A stretch of DNA of 12,212 nt from assembly GCA_030616565.1 (NCBI GenBank), contig JAUWXC010000007.1, forward strand, positions 1 to 12,212, read 5' to 3'. A program made the translations under genes and the position numbers. The DNA is from Methanocellales archaeon (GTDB lineage Archaea; Halobacteriota; UBA148; JAUWXC01). Positions 6,860-12,212 of this stretch are shown piece by piece; positions within the stretch are counted from its first letter, which is position 1, and each line of letters starts with the position of its first letter. Under the pieces are notes generated by a model. That model did not search any database. It had not been told where the DNA came from and worked only from the letters and a program-made list of their open reading frames with translations.

Positions 6860-7300
6860 TCATTCCTTAAAAAAATTTTGATTGTCCCCCACGACTTGCA
6901 GTATTATCTTGCGCGCCCTAGGACGTACATCAAAATCGATGAACACGATTTGCTGCCATGTGCCCAGCATCAATTTCGCATTCGAGAAAGGGATTGTCAC
7001 GCTGGGTCCTACCAATGAAGCCCTCACATGAGAGTGGCCATTGCCATCTCCCCATTTAAGATTGTGCTTGTACTCTATATCCCGGGGCGCTATTCGCTCT
7101 ACTGCACTGGTTAAATCCTCTATTAAGCCGGATTCATACTCTATCGTCGTTATCGCGCCCGTCGCACCTGGCACGAAGACGGTGATGATGCCTTCTTTTA
7201 GATTTGTTTCCTTTAGCGCCTTCTGAACGTCATCCGTGATGTCGATGATGTCTGTGTTCCCTCTCGTCTGGAAATCGAGAGTCTTGGTGATTATATCCAT
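6860..7300 (-). CDS. yjbQ: YjbQ family protein (UPF0047)
   Basis: A 146-residue protein that matches the YjbQ/UPF0047 family over its whole length. Landmarks are PGATGAITTIEYE (44-56), the signature GDGNGHSHVRASL (84-96) with His89 and His91, SVTIP at 100-104, and GTWQQIVFIDFD at 113-124. The family forms small trimers with a putative active-site or metal pocket around the histidines. Bacterial members have a weak thiamin-phosphate-synthase-like activity, but the physiological role is unsettled. The start is certain: the ATG is preceded at three bases by a near-perfect Shine-Dalgarno that also contains the TGA stop of the upstream methyltransferase gene, which implies translational coupling. 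It is probably the last gene of the long operon. Confidence 0.93.
   Translation of the reverse strand: MDIITKTLDFQTRGNTDIIDITDDVQKALKETNLKEGIITVFVPGATGAITTIEYESGLIEDLTSAVERIAPRDIEYKHNLKWGDGNGHSHVRASLVGPSVTIPFSNAKLMLGTWQQIVFIDFDVRPRARKIILQVVGDNQNFFKE
6869..6875 (-). terminator. Candidate T7 terminator tract at the yjbQ 3' end
   Basis: The minus strand has seven consecutive T within the last codons of yjbQ (the two Phe codons of NFFKE). Together with the following A+T-rich gap it could end the long minus-strand operon ahead of the Roadblock gene. Weak evidence. Confidence 0.3.
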
Positions 7301-7303
7301 AGT

Positions 7304-7312
7304 TCACCTCCT
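7304..7312 (-). promoter_or_regulatory. Near-perfect Shine-Dalgarno of yjbQ, overlapping the upstream stop codon
   Basis: The minus strand reads AGGAGGTGA. Its final TGA is the stop of the methyltransferase gene, and the yjbQ ATG follows after three bases. It is the best ribosome binding site in the window. Confidence 0.85.
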
Positions 7313-7885
7313 ACTCTTATTGACCATCCTACCCCTAAGGACTACCAACCGCTCGAAAAAGTACCTTTCGCTCAAGACCTCTTCGGCAATGAATCCAAGT
7401 GATGTCATTTTCTTCATGATTGCCTCTACCCCACTCAAGGACGATGTCAACAACAAAAACCTGCCATTTTCCGTCAGGTGATCTTTCACCTGATGCAGGA
7501 ATCGATTGATAACTGCTTGCCCATCCTTCCCACCATCCCATGCAACATCGAGCCAATCGCCAACTCTCTCCTCAGAAGGCAAATAGGGTGGATCAAACAC
7601 TACCAAATCGAATTTGCCCTTAACACCATCGAACAAATTAGCTCTTATAACATCTATTCCGTTCAATTTGGCGCATTTCACGGCGCATGGGCTAATATCT
7701 GTGGCGATGACGGATGCACGATCTTTTATGAATGCCGAAACAATGCCTGAGCCAGCGCCAATTTCCAAGACCCTGTCTGAAGGGCGCACCTCTTTTAGTA
7801 CTGCCTCAACCATCAAGAACGAATCCTCGGCTGGCGTATAGACTCCTGGCAGGACCAACATTTCCTTGTTTCTATACCTAATCAT
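7304..7885 (-). CDS. HemK2/Mtq2-type class I SAM methyltransferase
   Basis: A 193-residue methyltransferase. It has the N-terminal VYTPAEDSFLM (15-25) characteristic of the HemK2/Mtq2 group, the SAM-binding motif EIGAGSG (41-47), the acidic ATDIS at 61-65 and the catalytic loop FDPPYLP (97-103). Mtq2 and its archaeal counterparts methylate the glutamine of the GGQ motif in the class-1 release factor, acting with Trm112. The gene's position in a translation operon agrees. The catalytic loop has DPPY rather than the NPPY I would expect in this family; the codon is a clear GAT. The start codon overlaps the ksgA stop by eight bases (ATGATTAG). The substrate is inferred from family resemblance. 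Confidence 0.9.
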   Translation of the reverse strand: MIRYRNKEMLVLPGVYTPAEDSFLMVEAVLKEVRPSDRVLEIGAGSGIVSAFIKDRASVIATDISPCAVKCAKLNGIDVIRANLFDGVKGKFDLVVFDPPYLPSEERVGDWLDVAWDGGKDGQAVINRFLHQVKDHLTENGRFLLLTSSLSGVEAIMKKMTSLGFIAEEVLSERYFFERLVVLRGRMVNKSRR

Positions 7886-8660
7886 ACCTGGCCTCGTAAA
7901 TCAAATTGGACAAGTTGGCAAGCTCTTCTGGCGATAATTGCTCTGGTCGCTTGTACATCAGCTCTTTGGGCAGCAGGTTAACTGCTTTCTTGACATCTTT
8001 CACATTCAACATGTGAGCAGCGTTGACTATCGCGTTTTTCATCTGCTTTCTCCGTTGCGTGAATACGGCTAATATGAAATCGAAGAAGAAGTCTTTATCT
8101 ACCACATCCAAGGAAGGCGGTCGCGGAACTATTTTCACAATGGCCGATCGCACCTCTGGTCGGGGGCGGAATGCAGTTCTCGGCACTATTTCCAAGACTT
8201 CAACGTCTGCAAAATACTGGACTCCCACAGAGAGGCGACTGTAGTCCTTTGTACCAGGTGTAGCGATCATTCGCTGGGCAAATTCATATTGATACATTAG
8301 AATTCCCAATTTAAACGGATGCTTGAAAAGCTTGAAGGTGACTTCGGATGAGATGGAATAGGGTAAATTCGACACGACCTTATCAAATTCTGGAAAATCC
8401 ACTTTCAAAGCATCGCCGTGGATGATCATGACATTGGGCAGTCCCAAGTTGTGAAGCGCCTCCACCAAGCGAGGGTCGAATTCGATGGCAATTACCTTGA
8501 AGGCCTTGGAAGCGAGTTTTTGGGTCAAATTGCCAAAGCCGGCACCAATCTCAAGAATTGTATCCGTCTTATGAATATCGGCATAATCGATAATGCGTTC
8601 AATGACTCGCGAATCGATCAAAAAGTGTTGGTCTGGCCGACCTCTCCTAACGTGTTTCAA
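7878..8660 (-). CDS. ksgA: 16S rRNA adenine dimethyltransferase (KsgA/Dim1)
   Basis: Dimethylates two adjacent adenines near the 3' end of 16S rRNA during small-subunit maturation. The 260-residue protein has the family-specific DQHFL at 10-14, SAM motif EIGAGFGNLT at 37-46, the acidic IEFD at 59-62, GDAL at 82-85, the catalytic NLPY at 98-101 and the C-terminal FTQRRKQMKNA RNA-contact helix. The start is TTG at 8660. There is no ATG or GTG between the upstream in-frame stop and the DQHFL motif, and GAGGT lies a few bases before the TTG. The TTG follows the DUF655 stop by two bases, so translation is probably coupled. The 3' end overlaps the next methyltransferase gene. Confidence 0.96.
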   Translation of the reverse strand: MKHVRRGRPDQHFLIDSRVIERIIDYADIHKTDTILEIGAGFGNLTQKLASKAFKVIAIEFDPRLVEALHNLGLPNVMIIHGDALKVDFPEFDKVVSNLPYSISSEVTFKLFKHPFKLGILMYQYEFAQRMIATPGTKDYSRLSVGVQYFADVEVLEIVPRTAFRPRPEVRSAIVKIVPRPPSLDVVDKDFFFDFILAVFTQRRKQMKNAIVNAAHMLNVKDVKKAVNLLPKELMYKRPEQLSPEELANLSNLIYEARYD

Positions 8661-8662
8661 TC

Positions 8663-9226
8663 CTACCTCGTGAAAACCTTGTATTTCACACGCTCATCTT
8701 TCAACTCTTCCTCAATCCTGTGAATGATGAGCCTTTCTGGATGATGCAGACCTTTCACCCTGTCTGCGATATCTTTGAAGCTTTTAAAACCGCCCTTCTT
8801 CCGCTCATCAAGGATTGCCCACATCAATTTTTTACCAATGCCAGGGAGCAACTCTAGTTGGTGTAGTCTGGTCGTCAGCGGCTGCGCTTTACTGAAAAAC
8901 TCGACGAACTTATCCGCATTTTCAAGAACAATCTTTTCAAGCACATAGGGGAGTTCGATCTTAGCGCCATGCGTGAGCTCATCATACCTCAAGCGGCGCT
9001 TGACATGATCGATTTCCGTTCTATCTCCTTCTCCAACATAGACTCGTTTGTGAGGTTCTGGCACCACACCTTCCTTCGGGATTAACTCCAGCAGCGTGAA
9101 GTGATGTTCGCCGACACTATGAACAATGGGCTTTTTCTGGTACACCGGCCGGGGATCGTCGGGGTGCCCGTAAGGGAGGTAATCCAAAACTCGCACATAC
9201 TCCTCTCTCTCATCCTTCTGCATCAT
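8663..9226 (-). CDS. DUF655 protein, predicted RNA-binding
   Basis: A 187-residue archaeal DUF655 protein. The N-terminal ~90 residues are a beta-rich domain (EEYVRVLDYLPYGHPDDPRP, VYVGEGDRTEIDHVKRRL) consistent with a nucleic-acid-binding barrel. A helix-hairpin-helix follows at 124-143 (ELLPGIGKKLMWAILDERK) and then a basic C-terminus. HhH elements bind nucleic acid backbones non-specifically. The exact role is unknown, but the family commonly lies between rpoF and ksgA, which points to transcription or ribosome assembly. I chose ATG 9226 because GAGGTG lies six bases before it; an in-frame GTG at 9235 overlaps that binding site and a second ATG follows at 9223. Confidence 0.9.
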   Translation of the reverse strand: MMQKDEREEYVRVLDYLPYGHPDDPRPVYQKKPIVHSVGEHHFTLLELIPKEGVVPEPHKRVYVGEGDRTEIDHVKRRLRYDELTHGAKIELPYVLEKIVLENADKFVEFFSKAQPLTTRLHQLELLPGIGKKLMWAILDERKKGGFKSFKDIADRVKGLHHPERLIIHRIEEELKDERVKYKVFTR

Positions 9227-9243
9227 CGCCCCCACCTCACGCT

Positions 9244-9591
9244 CTAAGAGTACTTCTTGACGAGGTTTAGTATTTGCTCCAGTTCATCTTCACCCAACGT
9301 ATACCGCTCTTTTGCATATATCGATCTGAGCTCATCCCTTGTTTTTGGCATGACATCCGCGATTCTAATGGCGATATCCTCTTTCATCTTCTCGAGTTTC
9401 AAAAGTTCATTCACCAGCGCCCTTGAAGATTTTGCATCGATCTTCGCGAACTTGTTCGCGTGTTCGAGCGCCCTGCGCTGTTCATACCTCAATTCTTCTT
9501 CTTTTGTCCTTGCTCTCTTAATCCGATTGAGGATATTCTTCGCCTCTGCAAGGGTCAGCAATTTCTCGCTTACGACCTCTTTTACGATCAT
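9244..9591 (-). CDS. rpoF: RNA polymerase subunit F (Rpb4 homologue)
   Basis: A 115-residue Rpb4-type subunit that pairs with RpoE (Rpb7) to form the stalk of archaeal RNA polymerase. The sequence shows the N-terminal strand and helix used for RpoE contact ([18 protein letters not shown]), a charged helical middle, and the C-terminal HRDC-like helices ending in [12 protein letters not shown]. Its ATG overlaps the rpl21e stop by four bases (ATGA), and the ribosome binding site GGTGAT lies within the last rpl21e codons, so the two are translationally coupled. The rpl21e-rpoF pairing is standard in euryarchaea. Confidence 0.95.
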   Translation of the reverse strand: MIVKEVVSEKLLTLAEAKNILNRIKRARTKEEELRYEQRRALEHANKFAKIDAKSSRALVNELLKLEKMKEDIAIRIADVMPKTRDELRSIYAKERYTLGEDELEQILNLVKKYS

Positions 9592-9887
9592 GAGATCACC
9601 TTTTGCAGTTTGAGATGTTGTGGGCGGGCAATTATTTTCTTCATCATATTCCCGTCCCTTACTTCGAGTATATATGCTCTTCCTCTTCGCCCAAGTACTT
9701 TGGCGGTTTTGCCATGAAACTTCGGATGTGGCATTCCCTTATGAACGCCGGGATCGATGTCTATATGGACACGTTGCCCTGCGTTGAATTCTTGTATGGC
9801 TCTACTGGGGGGCGAAATTCCTTTTTCCCTTATTGATTTTTTAAGCTTATATCTACTTTTTCTTCTTGTTCCTGAGGACTTTGGCAT
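9588..9887 (-). CDS. rpl21e: 50S ribosomal protein L21e
   Basis: A 99-residue basic protein of the large ribosomal subunit found in archaea and eukaryotes only. The N-terminus [18 protein letters not shown], the [11 protein letters not shown] segment, the [19 protein letters not shown] core (54-72) and the RPQHLK ending all match L21e at the normal length. The ATG at 9887 has AAGGAGG six bases upstream, inside the pus10 coding sequence. Its first 35 bases overlap the end of pus10 in another frame. Confidence 0.97.
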   Translation of the reverse strand: MPKSSGTRRKSRYKLKKSIREKGISPPSRAIQEFNAGQRVHIDIDPGVHKGMPHPKFHGKTAKVLGRRGRAYILEVRDGNMMKKIIARPQHLKLQKVIS

Positions 9888-11106
9888 GTGATGCCTCCTT
9901 GACCTCCATGACGTCTAACTCCAGTACCTGCACATCTGTTCCCACTAACCCAGAAAGACTTGGTTTTGTCCTTCCATCATCGCCAGATATCAGTTCCTTA
10001 ATATACAGTCCGCCTTCACATTCAATGTAGATGGTTGCCCTGTTATCGCTCATGGCTTTGAGCGCTGCCGAACGCACTCTTTTCGTTCTGATTTTATCGG
10101 CCCGTCGATGTGCTACTCTCAGTGGAGTTCTTTGTTTGATGGCAGTCTTGGTTAATTTATCCAACGCAGCTTCGAGTTTTTCTCGTGGGATGGCTTTTTT
10201 AAATATGATTCTTAGCCTATAAACTTTATCCGCATATTCACTCTTGACAGCTTCAACCGCTTCCTTATCCACGAACTTTAGATTACGAACCTTAACTTTA
10301 TCATTTGCATGCTTATTGATCTCGTCTCTCAGCTTGGCCAGATCAAAATGCCTGCGCACCGGCTCTTTAACTTCTAATACGAAGGGTCTGCCAGTTCCTA
10401 GCATGCGCGCATCCACGTCCTCCCTGCCCGCGCCATGGAAAACCACATCCGTTCCACCCGATAATTTGATAACAGGGGGGGCGATAAGCTCTGCTATCGA
10501 CATCTGGTACATTTTTCCGGTATAGTTGCAACTCTCACATCCCTTGCCCCCGCACTGGGGACAGGGCCACGCTGTCTGTGGAATTCCTCTGATCAATTTT
10601 CTATACTTCCCATAGATAAATATCGGGTTGACCTGCAATTCGACCTTATTCTCAGCTAAATCGAGCATGACAACTATATCTGGTCGTTCAAAGCTCACTT
10701 CCTTGCCCGTTTTGGACCAAATTAATTTCCCCACTTCCCTGTTCAGCTCTGACTTGAGTGGTTCTGCATGGGTTGTGCCTGATTCTGCCCACAAAATCTC
10801 CTCATTCTCAGCAAGCAATCCAGACACCTTGGTGCCCACAAGAAATGTATCATATTCATAACCTGAAAGGGCCTTTATCGCCCTCTGAGCCCAGACATCT
10901 AGGGTATCAAATAGTCCATTGCAGACCCAACATTTCTCAGCTTTATGTATCTCCTTGTCTCTAAGCATCGCCAGAACCGTTCTGATTGCTACGCCCCTCT
11001 CCTTATTGCTCAACCCGGTCGACAATTTGGCAAATTGCCGTCCCAGACAGTTGTCGCAAATCGGTCCCTGGTCTAATACCTTAGCTGCAACATCAAGCAG
11101 GTCCAT
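9853..11106 (-). CDS. pus10: tRNA pseudouridine synthase Pus10
   Basis: Makes pseudouridine at tRNA positions 54 and/or 55 in archaea. Numbered from the longest frame (422 residues), the N-terminal zinc/THUMP region has CDNC (22-25) and CWVC (64-67). A second four-cysteine cluster is [12 protein letters not shown] (187-198). The catalytic region [16 protein letters not shown] is at 232-247, with Asp235 the likely catalytic aspartate, and YRLRI and [16 protein letters not shown] (335-350) complete the PSI-synthase core. The start is uncertain. A GTG at 11121 directly follows the preceding stop, and ATGs lie at 11112 and 11106. I chose 11106 because GAGAAGG is six bases upstream of it. The last 35 bases overlap rpl21e and encode a lysine-rich tail. 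Confidence 0.95.
   Translation of the reverse strand: MDLLDVAAKVLDQGPICDNCLGRQFAKLSTGLSNKERGVAIRTVLAMLRDKEIHKAEKCWVCNGLFDTLDVWAQRAIKALSGYEYDTFLVGTKVSGLLAENEEILWAESGTTHAEPLKSELNREVGKLIWSKTGKEVSFERPDIVVMLDLAENKVELQVNPIFIYGKYRKLIRGIPQTAWPCPQCGGKGCESCNYTGKMYQMSIAELIAPPVIKLSGGTDVVFHGAGREDVDARMLGTGRPFVLEVKEPVRRHFDLAKLRDEINKHANDKVKVRNLKFVDKEAVEAVKSEYADKVYRLRIIFKKAIPREKLEAALDKLTKTAIKQRTPLRVAHRRADKIRTKRVRSAALKAMSDNRATIYIECEGGLYIKELISGDDGRTKPSLSGLVGTDVQVLELDVMEVKEASHAKVLRNKKKK
9894..9900 (-). promoter_or_regulatory. Ribosome binding site of rpl21e inside pus10
   Basis: The minus strand reads AAGGAGG six bases before the rpl21e ATG. The same bases encode Lys-Glu-Ala of the Pus10 C-terminus. Confidence 0.8.
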
Positions 11107-11121
11107 TTTCATCCTTCTCAC

Positions 11122-11535
11122 TCACACTACATCGACGAACGTCTCAGCCTCTAACCTGTTCAGTCCCCCCAGCCCTGTGCTGACTTCGGTTCCATGTCTT
11201 ATGATATAAATTCTTGCCACGATTTTATACGTGCCCGGTTCTAGAGGTGTCCAATAAAATGTAGCGATGATTTGTGAGGGAAAAGCGCCAGAGAAGTTAA
11301 AGGGCACGTCTTCGTATATCTTGCTGCCCTCGCTGTTATACACAGCAATTGACGGTATCCCATACGTGTACCATAGCCCGGTGTTTTTGACCGCGATATC
11401 AATACAATCTCCGGCAGAATACTCACCTTTATCTGCCAAGACCGAAATGCGCGATAGCCAACCTGCGGTACCACTACCCAATATTAGAATCGCTATGATG
11501 ATTATCAATAGTTTTTTAGATCCCAGGTCCGGCAT
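11122..11535 (-). CDS. Membrane-anchored protein with a predicted extracytoplasmic beta-sandwich domain (unrecognised)
   Basis: A 137-residue protein that I do not recognise as a named family. Residues 1-8 are basic (SKK) and 9-27 are a strongly hydrophobic segment (LLIIIIAILILGSGTAGW), so it has a signal anchor with the rest outside the cytoplasm. Residues ~30-137 are rich in alternating beta strands: GEYSAGDCIDIAVKNTG, IPSIAVYNSEG, ATFYWTPLEPGTYKIVARIY. The pattern resembles Ig-like or BsuPI/CARDB-type modules, where a TP(L)xPGTYKI stretch is common. It lies 12 bases downstream of purA, and its stop directly abuts the pus10 GTG codon, so it is in the operon despite the unrelated-looking product. 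The ribosome binding site is weak (GAGG about 11 bases upstream). Function unknown. Confidence 0.75.
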   Translation of the reverse strand: MPDLGSKKLLIIIIAILILGSGTAGWLSRISVLADKGEYSAGDCIDIAVKNTGLWYTYGIPSIAVYNSEGSKIYEDVPFNFSGAFPSQIIATFYWTPLEPGTYKIVARIYIIRHGTEVSTGLGGLNRLEAETFVDVV

Positions 11536-11547
11536 GTTAACTCGGCC

Positions 11548-12212
11548 TCACTTTCGCAGATCTATTGTTTCCGACATCTCTGGACCCGTGGATAAGATCG
11601 TGATAGGAACACCAATATCTTGTTCAGCCTTGTGCACGAATTCTTTAGCAGTATCACTGAGTCTCTCATAATCCGTAACGCCCCTACATGAGGGGTCAAG
11701 CTTATCCAAACCCGTTAGTGCCGCCTGCGTTGCACCGTTGATCATGGCAGAATACCGCGCCATTTTTCCATCCCATCGTCCAATGCGCCTGGGACGCCCG
11801 GTCACGGTACCAAATTCCTCGATGCCCAAACGTTTCGCCTCCTCTGGACCCATCTCGGTTAAAAACTCTCCTGCACCCACTCGCGTTGGAAAGGCTTTGT
11901 ACACGACGATCACATCATCTATTCTAGTGGGGCCAACGCCTACATCTGCTGCAATCTGAGAAGCAGACGTATCTTTGGATGTCACGTAGGGATACGTGCC
12001 GTAAAACAGCGATATACCAAATCCTTGAGACCCTTCAATGGTTACCGTTTGCCCGGCATTCAATGCCTCATTGACTTTCAGGGCCACATCTGTGATGTAA
12101 TCCTTCAACATGTCCACGTCATTCGCCTGTCGTGCGCATCTCATCACCCTATCCTTGTTGGCGGGCCCACAACCGGTGCCTGTGGTTCCAATCACGTTCG
12201 CCAACCGTGCAG
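11548..12212 (-). CDS. purA: Adenylosuccinate synthetase (N-terminus beyond window edge)
   Basis: Joins aspartate to IMP with GTP, the first committed step to AMP. About 220 C-terminal residues are visible; the frame remains open at the edge, and the TTG at 12204 is internal because the GTP-binding N-terminal part is missing. Visible landmarks are [15 protein letters not shown] (visible residues ~7-21), EGSQGFG (59-65), GTYPYVTS (71-78), the [11 protein letters not shown] loop (137-147), LDKLD (168-172) and STGPE (207-211). The spacing fits the shorter archaeal form. It is the most upstream gene seen of the long minus-strand run, so the operon promoter lies outside the window. Confidence 0.95.
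   Translation of the reverse strand, partial: ARLANVIGTTGTGCGPANKDRVMRCARQANDVDMLKDYITDVALKVNEALNAGQTVTIEGSQGFGISLFYGTYPYVTSKDTSASQIAADVGVGPTRIDDVIVVYKAFPTRVGAGEFLTEMGPEEAKRLGIEEFGTVTGRPRRIGRWDGKMARYSAMINGATQAALTGLDKLDPSCRGVTDYERLSDTAKEFVHKAEQDIGVPITILSTGPEMSETIDLRK

Noticed and set aside
7335..7556. Second minus-strand frame inside the methyltransferase gene
   Set aside because: It lies in another frame of a clear methyltransferase gene and shows no independent start signal.
12202..12204. TTG as the start of purA
   Set aside because: The frame continues to the edge and the essential GTP-binding N-terminal part is absent, so the gene is only partial here.

Overview
The window looks like a stretch of a euryarchaeal chromosome. 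The support is the gene set: ribosomal protein L21e, RNA polymerase subunit F (Rpb4), Pus10, an ATP-dependent DNA ligase of the archaeal type, DUF373 and DUF655 proteins, and a stand-alone Elp3. Several starts are preceded by good Shine-Dalgarno sequences. Some gene pairs, such as the ACT-domain protein next to homoserine dehydrogenase, recall methanogens, ANME-type archaea and their relatives, but the sequence alone does not fix the lineage. Coding density is very high: no non-coding stretch exceeds about 70 bases, and no tRNA, rRNA, CRISPR array or insertion sequence was seen.

Layout. (1) Positions 1-935, plus strand: the 3' part of a DUF373 membrane protein, whose stop codon directly abuts that of the convergent DNA ligase gene. 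(2) Positions 936-4197, minus strand: an ACT-domain protein, homoserine dehydrogenase and DNA ligase, in that order of transcription. A 20-base direct repeat lies at the hom/lig junction. (3) Positions 4252-6444, plus strand: a nitroreductase and Elp3, divergent from the ACT gene across a short promoter region that holds an inverted repeat. (4) Positions 6437-12212, minus strand: a compact run in the order purA (partial), a membrane-anchored unknown protein, pus10, rpl21e, rpoF, DUF655, ksgA, a HemK2/Mtq2-type methyltransferase, yjbQ, and then a Roadblock/LC7 protein that probably has its own promoter.

How the genes fit together. The long minus-strand run is mainly translation and RNA metabolism: tRNA pseudouridylation (Pus10), a ribosomal protein, an RNA polymerase subunit, 16S rRNA dimethylation (KsgA) and probable release-factor methylation (Mtq2 type). 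Elp3 on the other strand adds a tRNA wobble modification. The ACT/hom pair belongs to threonine/methionine biosynthesis and purA to AMP synthesis. Most genes here are recognisable core archaeal genes. I found no convincing new multi-gene system. The points most worth a second look are small: two inverted repeats in promoter regions, a tandem duplication of the hom 3' end, a 35-base out-of-frame gene overlap, and an unrecognised surface-type protein inside the translation operon.
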